This document shows, one piece after another, positions 24,262 to 32,281 of a DNA stretch of 45,482 nt. The DNA comes from Thermoplasmata archaeon (GTDB taxonomy: Archaea; Thermoplasmatota; Thermoplasmata; Lutacidiplasmatales; UBA184): assembly GCA_030037815.1 (NCBI GenBank), contig JASHPZ010000020.1, positions 1-45,482 on the forward strand, given 5' to 3'. Position 1 is the first letter of the stretch. Every line of letters begins with the position of its first letter. A program made the translations under genes and the position numbers. A model generated the notes under the pieces. The model ran no database searches, was not told where the DNA came from, and worked only from the letters and a program-made list of their open reading frames with translations.

Positions 24262-25110
24262 ATGGGGCGGGACACCATGGTCCACCGCATCGGGCCGCTC
24301 GGGACGGTCTCGGACCGCCGACCGCCGCCCCCACCGCACCGCCGCGCCCCCGCGTACCGGGTCCGATCGAGGAACGCGCCCGCGGAGGCTTCCGGGGGGT
24401 CGCGGGAGTCGCCCGCGACGGAGCGAGCGGTGCGGTCGGAATGGCAGCTCCACCCCACCAGTCTGTTCCTCTACGGGGAGTCCCGACCGCTCGTGAACCT
24501 GGCCCTGTTCGCCCTGGCCCACGCGGCGAACCCGGAACTGCTCTGGGTGGACGTACGCGTGCCGGGAGAGGAGCGGGGGGTCGCGGACCCGATGTCGCGC
24601 GGATGGGTCCGGCCCGGTCGGGGCATCGCGATCGAACGGCTGAGCGAACTTCACCCGCGTCCCGCGGTCGACGGCGCTCGGCTCGCGGAGTTGCTCCGGG
24701 ACGAGGCCGACCGCGATCGCGTCGCCCGCTTCCTCGAGTTGCCGAACGTCACGCAGGAGCTGTTGACCCGGACACCGGACCCCGGTCGCCCGGGTGTGGT
24801 CGCGGTGACGAACGCCCATCGCTTGATGGCCGCCTACGCCGACCAGCCGCTGGCCCCGATCCTCGACGCCCACCGCAGTGCGGGGTACTCGCTGTTCGTC
24901 GGATACGCGGACGTCCCCGGACCCGGCCGATTCGGGTTCGACTATTCGCTCCGCCTCGACGGCGAGGGCCTGGGGTCGTGGCACTCCGCCGTGCTCGAAT
25001 GCGAACGCGGCGCGGGCTCGGGCCCGTTCGCCGAAGGCGCCCGGACGCGCCTCGACCGGCTCCCGTACCTCGCGACGACCTTCCGAGCGGCCCTCCGCGT
25101 CTCCGAGTGA
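24262..25110 (+). CDS. Uncharacterised protein divergent from Bat-type regulator
   Basis: I do not recognise this 282-residue protein. After a basic Pro/Arg-rich N-terminus (to about 60) there is an alpha/beta domain: SLFLYGESRPLVNLALFALAHAANPELLWVDVR, then VVAVTNAHRLMAAY and SLFVGYADVPGPG. The strand-helix order and position recall RecA-like ATPase folds, but the first loop (LYGESRPLVN) lacks a GxxxxGK(S/T) Walker A, so ATP hydrolysis is not expected. No membrane helix is present. The start is one of two ATGs (24262 or 24277); GGGGGG precedes the first. The shared control region with the regulator suggests linked expression. Confidence 0.65.
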   Translation: MGRDTMVHRIGPLGTVSDRRPPPPPHRRAPAYRVRSRNAPAEASGGSRESPATERAVRSEWQLHPTSLFLYGESRPLVNLALFALAHAANPELLWVDVRVPGEERGVADPMSRGWVRPGRGIAIERLSELHPRPAVDGARLAELLRDEADRDRVARFLELPNVTQELLTRTPDPGRPGVVAVTNAHRLMAAYADQPLAPILDAHRSAGYSLFVGYADVPGPGRFGFDYSLRLDGEGLGSWHSAVLECERGAGSGPFAEGARTRLDRLPYLATTFRAALRVSE

Positions 25111-25130
25111 CCGCCCCGACGTCGGGGCGG
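25111..25130. terminator. Perfect 20-bp palindrome after stop, between convergent genes
   Basis: CCGCCCCGAC is followed directly by its reverse complement GTCGGGGCGG, starting one base after the TGA at 25110. It lies in a 34-bp gap shared with the convergent zinc-ribbon gene. A bidirectional 3'-end hairpin, or a protein site, is inferred. Confidence 0.5.
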
Positions 25131-25144
25131 CCGGACCGGACCTC

Positions 25145-25381
25145 TCAGCTCGAGTCTTTCTTCTCGGCGTCCTCGCCCTGGTACCCCTTCTTCGCGCCGT
25201 GGGCGAGGCCCTTCATGCCCCCCACGATCCCGCGACCGACCTTACCGGCCACTTCGCCCGTCTTCTCCGCCACGTGGACCGTCTCGGCCCCGGCCCGGTG
25301 GCCGAGCCCGACCTCGTGACCGCACTTGGGGCAGTTCTTCGCCGCGTCGACCAGATCGGCACCGCACGCTTCACACTTCAT
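25145..25381 (-). CDS. Small zinc-ribbon protein with Gly-rich amphipathic tail
   Basis: The 78-residue protein begins MKCEACGADLVDAAKNCPKCGHEV, a double-CxxC zinc ribbon found at the N-terminus of many archaeal proteins. The rest (about 28-78) is Gly/Lys-rich with a GKVGRGIVGGMKGLAHGAKKGYQG stretch (first half at about 47-60) that could be an amphipathic helix or membrane-binding segment. A GAGG ribosome binding site precedes the ATG. The function is unknown. It converges on the gene ending at 25110 across the 20-bp palindrome. Confidence 0.78.
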   Translation of the reverse strand: MKCEACGADLVDAAKNCPKCGHEVGLGHRAGAETVHVAEKTGEVAGKVGRGIVGGMKGLAHGAKKGYQGEDAEKKDSS

Positions 25382-25569
25382 GGCCGCCTCGTACCGTCAT
25401 GGTCGCGACCTTAGATGAAATCGACCGCGCCGTGCCAGCCCGATGCGACCCGTCCCGCGGCGGGGTGCGCCGGACCGTCCCGATTTATGTAATACGACAT
25501 CCGTGGCCGCCCGTCCACGCCCGGCTCCCGGGGTCACTCGGGCGGGCGGACAACCGGGGGAACACCACG

Positions 25570-26379
25570 ATGGAGCCACAGGAACAGGTGCCGAGTCGGC
25601 CGAACGCGAGTCCGGGACCGAGAGGAGGTCGTAACCGCTGGGCGGCGGTCTCGATCGCGATGGGGGTGGTGGCGGCGGTGGCCCTATTGGTCGCCGTCCC
25701 GATCTCGACCGGCGCCGTGGGTGGAGGGACGCTCACGCCCGCGACCGTCGTCACGATCAAGGCGCCGTTCAAGGGCATACCCCAACAGGGGTTCGAGTGG
25801 ATCACCGACTCAACCTGCGGGTCGAAGGCGACCGACCCCAACGCTCCCTCGTTCAACATGACGACCGGCACCTTCCACGGGACCGCCAACGCGACCCAGG
25901 TCGCGTGCGGTTCCACCGCGGCCCTCACGGAAAGCGGGGTGCTGGGCGGCCTTGAGTCGGCCGGTAACGTCACGTTCCACACGACGACCGGGAAGCACAC
26001 CGTGCGGATCTTCTGGACGGTCGTCTACACGGCGACGCTCCACGCGCACGGGACGACCACCCAGAAGGCGACCGCCGACGCCGAGGTGACGCTGAACGCC
26101 GAGGTGGAGGACGAGCAGAACTTCTCGTCGTTCTCGCCCGTCTCGCCGACCATCTACGCGAACGTGACCCAGTCGGGGAGCTACTCCCAGCAGGTCACGG
26201 AGAAGGCGACGCTCGTGATCACCGGCACGTTCGTGGCCGGTCACACCTACCTCATCACGTCGTACATCTCGGCGTTCGCCGCAGCCGAGACGGGGGTCGG
26301 CACGGGCTCGGCCTACGCCACGCTCAACGTGGCGAACGGCGGGAACCACGCGACCCTGACGTCCATCACGATCGCGTAG
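25570..26379 (+). CDS. Secreted or N-terminally anchored beta-rich protein
   Basis: The 269-residue protein has a short cytoplasmic N-terminus, one hydrophobic segment (about 24-46, WAAVSIAMGVVAAVALLVAVP) and an extracellular domain rich in Thr, Ser and Val. Repeating strand patterns include NVTFHTTTGKHTVRIFWTVVY and TQKATADAEVTLNAEVEDE. Two cysteines (STCGS and VACGS) could pair. I recognise no family. The ATG is chosen for GGGGGAA upstream and because the helix follows directly. A TTTATGTAAT element near 25484-25493 may be the promoter, leaving a leader of about 57 nt. Confidence 0.68.
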   Translation: MEPQEQVPSRPNASPGPRGGRNRWAAVSIAMGVVAAVALLVAVPISTGAVGGGTLTPATVVTIKAPFKGIPQQGFEWITDSTCGSKATDPNAPSFNMTTGTFHGTANATQVACGSTAALTESGVLGGLESAGNVTFHTTTGKHTVRIFWTVVYTATLHAHGTTTQKATADAEVTLNAEVEDEQNFSSFSPVSPTIYANVTQSGSYSQQVTEKATLVITGTFVAGHTYLITSYISAFAAAETGVGTGSAYATLNVANGGNHATLTSITIA

Positions 26380-26402
26380 GTCGAACGTGAGCGGGTGGGG
26401 CC

Positions 26403-26410
26403 AACCCCTT
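26403..26410 (+). terminator. Candidate 3'-end element (AACCCCTT)
   Basis: The element begins 24 nt after the stop at 26379 and is followed by a second pyrimidine run, AACCCTTTT, at about 26416-26424. It matches the elements at 2818 and 40950. Confidence 0.3.
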
Positions 26411-26458
26411 CCTTCAACCCTTTTGCGCTCCCGGGGCGTGGGGCCGGGAGAACGGCCG

Positions 26459-27757
26459 ATGCCGGTCCGGTCGCTGGTCGTCCCGTCCGTGGTCGTCGCG
26501 CTCGCCGTCGTGCTGGTCTCGGGCGCCGTGTCCGGGGGGGCGGCCCTGCGCCCCGGGTCCGGGGGACTCGAGACCACGCGCACGCAACAGACCGTGACGG
26601 CCTCCTTCGAGTACCAGTCGTTCTGCCCGACGCGCCCGGCGCTCGGGCCCTGCGCCAACCTCGGGGGGTTGACCACCGCCGGCCCGACCCCACGGATCCT
26701 CGGCGACGCGGAGGCGAACTTCGACGCGCTCGGGTCGGGTCCGGGTGCGAATCAGCTGATCGAGTGGAACGGGTCCGATCCGAGCTGGTCGGCGGCCACG
26801 AACCTCTCGTGCGTGCCGACCGTCACCGTCGCGTCCACCGGGGGGACTGCCGCGTTCGTCGGGTGCTCCAACGCGGCGGGAACCGCCGGGTGGGTAGTGG
26901 GCGTCGACCTGACGACGGGAGCGGCCTTTGCGAACCTGTCGATTCCGAGCGGTTTCCCTTCGATGGCGTTCGACCCGGCCCGGGACCTCCTGCTCATCGC
27001 GTCGCCCCCCCGCACGCTCGAGGCGGTCGCGGCCTCCAACCTGACGGTCGAGCGGATCGTGAACACCAGCGCGGTCCTCGGAGGCGGCCTCACCGACGGT
27101 CAGAGCGCGCTCGCCTTCGACCCGTTCTCGAACACGTTCCTCGTGCCGCTCGCGAGCGACGCGGTCGACTCCCTCGACCCGACGACGCTCGCGGCGGTCG
27201 CCCACCTTCCGACCAACGGCCCCGTGAACGCGACCGCGGTCGACTCGGACTCCCGCCAGGTCGCCCTCGCGGTCGGGACCTCGGCCGACACGCTCGAACT
27301 CGTCGACGCGACCGACTTCGCGCCGACGGGCGCGGTCGCGGTCGGCGCCACCTGTCCCTCCTCCGGTCCCCCGCCCGCTCCGTCGGAGATCCTCGACGAC
27401 CCGGTGCACGGGGACCTGTACGCCCTGGGGTTCGCGGGCTGTGTGGTCGCGGTCAACACGTCGACCGATACGGTCGCCGGGACGCTCGCGGGCCTCGCGG
27501 ACCCGTTCGTGTCCGGCGCCTACGTGCCGGCGACCGACGCCGTGTGGGAGTGCTCGACCCCGTTCTCGGAACTGCCGTCCGGCGGCATCCTGGACCTCGT
27601 CCATGGGCAGAAGGTGACGGTCACCTCGGTGTTGGGGCTGCCGTGGCCCCTGGCCCTCCTCGCCCTCGCGGCGGTCGTCGGCGGAGCGGTCGGTGCGCTG
27701 CTCTACGGGACGCGGCGAACGCTCGGACGCCGATCGACTTCGCGCGAGCCGCGCTAG
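26459..27757 (+). CDS. Membrane-anchored beta-propeller-like surface protein
   Basis: The 432-residue protein has a signal peptide (about 1-28), an extracellular region of repeated four-stranded units and a C-terminal membrane helix (about 395-417) with a basic tail. Units such as SALAFDPFSNTFLVPLASDAVDSLDP and DPVHGDLYALGFAGCVVAVNTSTDTV (first parts near 218 and 320) resemble YVTN/Lactonase-type propeller blades. The role is probably in adhesion or binding rather than catalysis. The ATG has GGGAG upstream. The TAG shares a CTAG tetranucleotide with the stop of the convergent Kelch/PKD gene. Confidence 0.75.
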   Translation: MPVRSLVVPSVVVALAVVLVSGAVSGGAALRPGSGGLETTRTQQTVTASFEYQSFCPTRPALGPCANLGGLTTAGPTPRILGDAEANFDALGSGPGANQLIEWNGSDPSWSAATNLSCVPTVTVASTGGTAAFVGCSNAAGTAGWVVGVDLTTGAAFANLSIPSGFPSMAFDPARDLLLIASPPRTLEAVAASNLTVERIVNTSAVLGGGLTDGQSALAFDPFSNTFLVPLASDAVDSLDPTTLAAVAHLPTNGPVNATAVDSDSRQVALAVGTSADTLELVDATDFAPTGAVAVGATCPSSGPPPAPSEILDDPVHGDLYALGFAGCVVAVNTSTDTVAGTLAGLADPFVSGAYVPATDAVWECSTPFSELPSGGILDLVHGQKVTVTSVLGLPWPLALLALAAVVGGAVGALLYGTRRTLGRRSTSREPR

Positions 27758-30051
27758 GCCGAGGGCGGTGCGGGCGGGCCCCCCTCGGGAGGGCCCGGCG
27801 GCGCGGATCGCCGACGCGCCACGACGTAGGCGATGAGGAGGGCGACCACCGCCACCCCGGCGCCGAGCCCGAGCCAAACGTAGGGGGACGTTCCGGACGA
27901 CGAGTTGGGTCCGGTGCCCGCTTGGACCGTGATCGAGACGCTGCGGTTCACCGAATGTCCGTCCGAATCGTTGACGAACAGCGTCGCCGTGAACGTTCCC
28001 CCGCGCGCGTAGGCGTCGCTCGCGTTCTGGGTCGACGCGCTCGTCCCGTCGCCGAACGACCAGTGGAACGCGTAGGGAGGAGTGCCGCCGCTCGGTTGGG
28101 AGGAGAAGTCGACGGTCTGGTTCACCTGCGCCGTCGAAGCGGACGCCCGGACGGTGACCGTGAGCGGGGCCGCACCCACGTCGACCGTCACGTACCGAAC
28201 GACGAAGGAGCCGTTCGCATCCGAGACGTTGAGCGACACGTTGTACGCGCCCGCCGCAGCGTAGGCGTGGCTCGCGTTCTGCGTGGTCGCGGACGACAGG
28301 TCGCCGAACCGCCACAGGAACGTGTAAGGCGGAACGCCGCCGCTGGGGCGGGAACTGAAGTTGACCGTCTCGCCGACCGTCGCGGAGGTCGGGACCGCCG
28401 AGATCGTCACCCCGAGGGGAGGTGGACCGGAACTCTGCACCGTGACGACCACGTAGCCGTCCGCCGTCGTACCGTTCGCGTCCTCGACCGCGAGGGTCAC
28501 GTTGAACACGCCCACCGTGGCGAACGCGTGCACCGGGTCCGCGGCCGTCGAGCCGTTTCCGTCGGCGAACGACCAGTTGTACGTGAACGGCCCGGTCCCC
28601 CCGGTCACGTTGGACGTGAAGGAGACGTTCTCGTCCCGTTGAGCGAGCGTGGGGGCGGCCGTGACCGTCACGGAGAGAGGGGTCCCACTCGAGAAGACCT
28701 GGACGACGACCGAGTCGGTGGCCGTCGCGAGCGCGGAATCGGTGACGGTGACCGTCGCGGTGTAGTTGCCGGCCGAGCCGTAGGTGTGGGAGACGTTCTG
28801 CCCGGTCCCGTTGCTCGTCGAGTCCCCCCACGCCCAGGCGAATGCGTACGGCGGCGACCCGCCGGTCGGGCTGGCCGAGAAGGCGACGCTCGCAGCGACC
28901 CCGACGGGGTTCGGGGCGGCGTGCGCCGTCACCCCGAGCGGCGACGACGCGGGGAACGTCAGCTCCCACGTGGCGTTGTACGCGCCGTCCCCCTGGAGCA
29001 TCACGACGCAGTGGTCGGACGCGTCGTACGCCATCTGGCCCCAGATCGTCCCGGCGGGGGGCGCGGGGGAGACGTCGTAGGCCGTCCATGTCCCCCCCTG
29101 GAACACCCACGTGTCGGCATAGTACGAGTTCGCCGGGTAGCCGCCGTACATCACCACCGCGGAGACGTCCGGGTCGTAGACCATCCCCGCGCCCGCCCGG
29201 GCATCCGGCGAGTTCGGGGGGGTGACGTTCACCCACGTGCCCGACGCGAACGTCCACGTGTCGTTCAGGTACTGCGTCGGCCCAAGCCCGCCGAACATCA
29301 CCACGTCGTGGTCCGCGAGGTCGTCGACCTGCGCCTGGTCGTACCGTCCACCGGGCGCGGCCGTCGGGGTGAGCTTCGTCCAGGTCCCGGCGTGGAACTG
29401 CCAGGTGTCGTTCGAGTAGGTGGTGTTCGTCCCGCCGCCCTGGTTGCCCGCGAACAGGAGGACCGTTCCGGTTTCGGTGTCGTACGACATCGAGCCCCAG
29501 AAACGGCCCGTCGGCCCGCCGGCGGCCGTGACGTTCGTCCAGACCCCGGCGCGGTAGACCCACGTCTGGTCGTTGTACGAACCGGTCGGGGCCGGGCCGC
29601 TGCCGCCGAACAGAACGACCTCGTGGTCCGACGGGTCGTCGGCCAGGAAGAATCCGAACCGGGCGCTCGGCGAGGCGGGCGTGGTGCGATTCACCCACGT
29701 GTGGTTCGCGAACGACCAGGTGTCGTTGTAGTAGGTGTAGGGGATCCCGTTCGTGTTCTCGCCGCCGAACAACAGCGTGTAGTTGTCCGAGGAGTCCCAT
29801 ACCATGCCGGCGCTGCGCCGCGGCGGCGGCGCCGGGCCGCTCGTCACGTTCGTCCAGACGGGCGTCCCGACGTTGGGCGAGGCCGGAGCGGTGGAAACGG
29901 GCCCGATCGTCCCGGCGACCGTCGCGTGCAGGGCCGGCTCCCTCGCGGGTGCGGCCGCCGGCGCCGTCGCGCCTCCGCTCCCGAGGAACATGACCGTCAC
30001 AAGCGCGACGACGAGGACCCCGGCGAGCCGGGGCGTGGTCCGGTGCGTCAT
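27754..30051 (-). CDS. Kelch/PKD membrane-anchored surface protein
   Basis: The 765-residue protein has a signal peptide (about 1-30). A Kelch-type propeller follows (about 60-370), seen from repeated pairs like NYTLLFGGENTNG and EVVLFGGSGPAP, each followed by NDTW(x)F/Y and GxWTNVT. Four PKD-like domains come next (about 375-715, e.g. PPYAFAWAWGDSTSNGTGQN and PPYTFLWRFGD). A C-terminal helix (about 728-748) and a Pro-rich tail anchor it. Kelch heads on PKD stalks are typical archaeal surface proteins for binding partners or glycans. CTACATAG (30074-30081) lies about 27 nt before the ATG, predicting a leaderless mRNA. No catalytic motif was seen. Confidence 0.88.
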   Translation of the reverse strand: MTHRTTPRLAGVLVVALVTVMFLGSGGATAPAAAPAREPALHATVAGTIGPVSTAPASPNVGTPVWTNVTSGPAPPPRRSAGMVWDSSDNYTLLFGGENTNGIPYTYYNDTWSFANHTWVNRTTPASPSARFGFFLADDPSDHEVVLFGGSGPAPTGSYNDQTWVYRAGVWTNVTAAGGPTGRFWGSMSYDTETGTVLLFAGNQGGGTNTTYSNDTWQFHAGTWTKLTPTAAPGGRYDQAQVDDLADHDVVMFGGLGPTQYLNDTWTFASGTWVNVTPPNSPDARAGAGMVYDPDVSAVVMYGGYPANSYYADTWVFQGGTWTAYDVSPAPPAGTIWGQMAYDASDHCVVMLQGDGAYNATWELTFPASSPLGVTAHAAPNPVGVAASVAFSASPTGGSPPYAFAWAWGDSTSNGTGQNVSHTYGSAGNYTATVTVTDSALATATDSVVVQVFSSGTPLSVTVTAAPTLAQRDENVSFTSNVTGGTGPFTYNWSFADGNGSTAADPVHAFATVGVFNVTLAVEDANGTTADGYVVVTVQSSGPPPLGVTISAVPTSATVGETVNFSSRPSGGVPPYTFLWRFGDLSSATTQNASHAYAAAGAYNVSLNVSDANGSFVVRYVTVDVGAAPLTVTVRASASTAQVNQTVDFSSQPSGGTPPYAFHWSFGDGTSASTQNASDAYARGGTFTATLFVNDSDGHSVNRSVSITVQAGTGPNSSSGTSPYVWLGLGAGVAVVALLIAYVVARRRSAPPGPPEGGPPAPPSA

Positions 30052-30073
30052 GCGTTCGGAGAGAACGGCCGCG

Positions 30074-30081
30074 CTACATAG
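30074..30081 (-). promoter_or_regulatory. TATA-like box of the Kelch/PKD gene
   Basis: CTATGTAG on the minus strand is centred about 27 nt before the ATG at 30051. Confidence 0.45.
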
Positions 30082-30101
30082 ACCGTTCGCGCCGGCGGCC
30101 G

Positions 30102-30866
30102 CTAGATCGCGTTGACCGCGAACCCCAGGACGAATCCGACCATCACGCCGAGGTAGACGATGCGGTTCCGCCGGAGCGAGAGCTCCCGCGTGTCGAGCGG
30201 GCGGAACGCGACCCGGAGCATCGGCAAGAGCGCGTAGGCGATCGCCCCGATGGCGAGGGCGTCGAACACGAGGACGAAGTCGGTGCTGCTCCAGAAGTAC
30301 CCGATGAACGCGCCGACGAGCGTGGGCACCCCGCTGAGGAAGAAGAGGCCGAGGATCACGCCCAGGCGCCGGCTCTCGGGGCGGCCGAGGAACGGGGCCG
30401 CGATCGGGAACCCCTCGGTGACGTTCTGCAGGAAGAATCCGAGGAAGACGACGGCGAGCACCCCGACCGCCCCGATCGACCAGTTGACGCCGAAGACCAG
30501 CCCCTCGGTGAGGTTCTGGAGGCCGATCCCGAGCGCGATGATCAGGGCCATGCGCTCGGGGGCGGACTCGGGGCGGGAGCCGCTCGACACGTTGTCGACC
30601 GCGAACAGGGCCAGGAACGCCCCGACGAACGCCACCCCGAACAGGAGCGAGTAGCCCGCGTCGGCCACGTAGCCGTTCGGGTACAGGATCGGCGCGACGT
30701 CACTGAAGATGTCGGCGAGCAGGAAGACGAGGATCCCGATCGCCCCCGCGTTGAGCGCCGTCGCCCAGCTCCGCTGCGCCCGCTTCGCGTAGACGACGGG
30801 CAGCGAGAGAAAGATCGAGAACGCCATCGCCGCCGTGAGCGCGAGGAAGGTTGCGAACTCCTGCAT
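30102..30866 (-). CDS. ZIP-family metal transporter-like membrane protein
   Basis: The 254-residue protein has about eight membrane helices in the ZIP arrangement. The paired transport motifs in the two central helices are LGIGLQNLTEGLVFG (112-126) and FFLQNVTEGFPIAAPF (144-159). ZIP transporters of Zn or Fe usually have HNxxEG and HExxx(E/H) here. Both leading His are Gln in this protein, but the Asn and Glu that ligate metal are kept, so specificity may differ or transport may be altered. An Asp-rich segment lies at 50-60. The gene is divergent from an HTH/ferritin-like regulator, which supports a metal role. The ATG has TTAACC about 31 nt upstream. Confidence 0.82.
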   Translation of the reverse strand: MQEFATFLALTAAMAFSIFLSLPVVYAKRAQRSWATALNAGAIGILVFLLADIFSDVAPILYPNGYVADAGYSLLFGVAFVGAFLALFAVDNVSSGSRPESAPERMALIIALGIGLQNLTEGLVFGVNWSIGAVGVLAVVFLGFFLQNVTEGFPIAAPFLGRPESRRLGVILGLFFLSGVPTLVGAFIGYFWSSTDFVLVFDALAIGAIAYALLPMLRVAFRPLDTRELSLRRNRIVYLGVMVGFVLGFAVNAI

Positions 30867-30893
30867 CCGGGCGGGAAGGGGCGCGCGGGGGCT

Positions 30894-30900
30894 CTTAACC
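30894..30900 (-). promoter_or_regulatory. TATA-like box of the ZIP-like transporter gene
   Basis: On the minus strand GGTTAAG is centred about 31 nt before the ATG at 30866. The operator at 30931 lies roughly 35 bp upstream of it. Confidence 0.35.
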
Positions 30901-30930
30901 GCTTCGACCGTGAAGTGGCCCACGGTAGGG

Positions 30931-30941
30931 TCACAGCGTGA
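30931..30941. promoter_or_regulatory. Operator-like palindrome TCAC-AGC-GTGA (distal)
   Basis: A perfect inverted repeat with 4-bp arms and a 3-nt spacer. The centre (30936) is exactly 42 bp from that of the proximal copy at 30972-30984, about four helical turns. Confidence 0.55.
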
Positions 30942-30963
30942 AATTACGACACCTCGATATCGC

Positions 30964-30970
30964 TAATTAT
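30964..30970 (+). promoter_or_regulatory. TATA box of the HTH/ferritin-like regulator gene
   Basis: TAATTAT is centred 26 nt before the ATG at 30993, predicting a leaderless transcript. The proximal palindrome begins two bases after it. Confidence 0.5.
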
Positions 30971-30971
30971 C

Positions 30972-30984
30972 TTCACAGAGTGAA
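30972..30984. promoter_or_regulatory. Operator-like palindrome TTCAC-AGA-GTGAA (proximal)
   Basis: A perfect inverted repeat with 5-bp arms and a 3-nt spacer, lying between the TATA element and the regulator start at 30993. This is the usual place for an autorepressor to bind in archaea. Confidence 0.6.
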
Positions 30985-30992
30985 CGACCGCG

Positions 30993-31844
30993 ATGTCCCG
31001 GACGTCCGACCGACCGCACCGTCCGCGCGCCGACCGCCCGACCCTGGCCCCCGCCGGGTGGGTTCCGCTGTTGCAGGCCCTGGTCGCCCGGGAGCTGGTC
31101 GAGCAGGAGGGGCTCTCGCTCAAGCGGGCGGCCGACCCCCTCGGCCTTGCCCCCTCCGCGGTCTCGCAATACCTCTCGGGGCGTCGACAGGCCCGCCACT
31201 TCGCCGAGTACTCCCAGAACGATGCTGCGCAGCGACTCGCGCGCGATGTCGCGCACGCGCTGCTCGCGGTCCCGCCCGGTTCGCCGGAGGCGACGTCCCT
31301 CTTGCTCGACGGGGCGCGACGGCTCGCGCGGGTGGACCGGCCGCCGACGGCCGCTCCCGGCGGCGTCGTCGAGCGGGTCGGCCCTCCGGCCGCCCGGGCC
31401 TCGCGGGAGATGAGCCGCTGGCTCCGCCACCGGATCCGGGCCGAACAGTCGGCCGTGACCGCGTGCATGGTCCTCGCCCAGCGGGCCCGCGACGAGGTGA
31501 CCCGGGCGATCTTTCGGCAGATCGCGTCCGACAGCCTGCGGCACGCCGAGATCGTGGCGTCGTTGGCGACGTACCTCGACCGCGGAGTGTCCGGAGCGTA
31601 CGCCTCCGGCATCACTCGGCGGGACGTCGAGTCGTTGATCGAAGCGGAGCGTCGCGCCGAGTCCCACGAGGCGGGCGAGGGGTTCCAGGAGCTCCGCGGA
31701 ACGCTCGCCGTGCTGGTCGAGAGCATGGAGGACGACGAGCGCAAGCACACCGCGTTGCTGGAAGGGCTCTTGCGCTCGGGGTTCGCCGCGCCGCGCGGCG
31801 CCACCCGCGGGCGCCGTCGCGGGACCTCCGATCGCCCGCCGTAG
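30993..31844 (+). CDS. HTH regulator fused to a ferritin-like four-helix domain
   Basis: The 283-residue protein has an N-terminal helix-turn-helix (about 26-65, EGLSLKRAADPLGLAPSAVSQYLSGRR) like the archaeal COG2522/XRE-type regulators. After a linker, the C-terminal half (about 135-262) has the helix pattern and acidic residues of ferritin-like proteins: E151 (RAEQSA), D180/H184 (SDSLRHAEIV), E219/E223 (EAERRAE) and E249/H252 (DDERKH, an ExxH). The first canonical ExxH is changed to DxxxH, so the metal site may be unusual. It may bind iron or another metal and control the divergent ZIP-like gene; two palindromes lie between them. The ATG is leaderless relative to the TATA box at 30964. Confidence 0.78.
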   Translation: MSRTSDRPHRPRADRPTLAPAGWVPLLQALVARELVEQEGLSLKRAADPLGLAPSAVSQYLSGRRQARHFAEYSQNDAAQRLARDVAHALLAVPPGSPEATSLLLDGARRLARVDRPPTAAPGGVVERVGPPAARASREMSRWLRHRIRAEQSAVTACMVLAQRARDEVTRAIFRQIASDSLRHAEIVASLATYLDRGVSGAYASGITRRDVESLIEAERRAESHEAGEGFQELRGTLAVLVESMEDDERKHTALLEGLLRSGFAAPRGATRGRRRGTSDRPP

Positions 31845-31850
31845 CGGGGG

Positions 31851-32237
31851 TTACGAGAAGAACTCCTTCATCGGGTTCCAGTAGAAGTCGTACCATCCCT
31901 GATCGACCCCGTCGCGGAACTTCGCCGGGATGCCGACGTGGTCGACCACGAGCCGGCAGCCCTTCCCCTTCGGCTTCAGCTCGAGCCGGAGGACCGAGTA
32001 GTCGCCCGCCGGCCACTCGCTGGCCCGCCACGCTTGGACAATCCGCTTGCCGGGGACGAGTTCGAGGTTGTAGCCCGAGATGTAGGTCCCTCCGGCGCGG
32101 AATCGACCGCCTTCCTTGCGGCTCATCCGCGCGGACTCCCCCGTGAACCGCGCGTGCCGCCGGCTGTCGAGGTACGCGTCGTAGACCTCACGCGGCTTCA
32201 CGGGAAAATCGACTTCGTGGTGGACCGGTTTGCACAT
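31851..32237 (-). CDS. SRPBCC/AHSA1-like (START-fold) protein
   Basis: The 128-residue protein matches the AHSA1-like SRPBCC family: HHEVDFPVKPREVYDAYLDSRRHARFTG, GGRFRAGGTYISGYNLELVPGKRIVQAWRASEWPAGDYSVL, and GCRLVVDHVGIPAKFRDGVDQGWYDFYWNPMKEF (first parts near residues 6, 45 and 93). The fold forms a hydrophobic pocket for a lipid or small aromatic. It is encoded divergently from an ArsR-type repressor, a pairing seen in many bacteria and archaea. AATATACT (32282-32289) could be its TATA box, 48 nt from the ATG. Confidence 0.87.
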   Translation of the reverse strand: MCKPVHHEVDFPVKPREVYDAYLDSRRHARFTGESARMSRKEGGRFRAGGTYISGYNLELVPGKRIVQAWRASEWPAGDYSVLRLELKPKGKGCRLVVDHVGIPAKFRDGVDQGWYDFYWNPMKEFFS

Positions 32238-32281
32238 CGTTCGCTCCGGGACCCGCGGGCCCCGACCGCGGATACGGACCG

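Noticed and set aside
26395-30081. A 1228-codon plus-strand frame and a 1128-codon minus-strand frame over the propeller and Kelch genes
   Set aside because: Both are shadows of the two real surface proteins; their translations are Arg/Gly/Val-rich and match no family.
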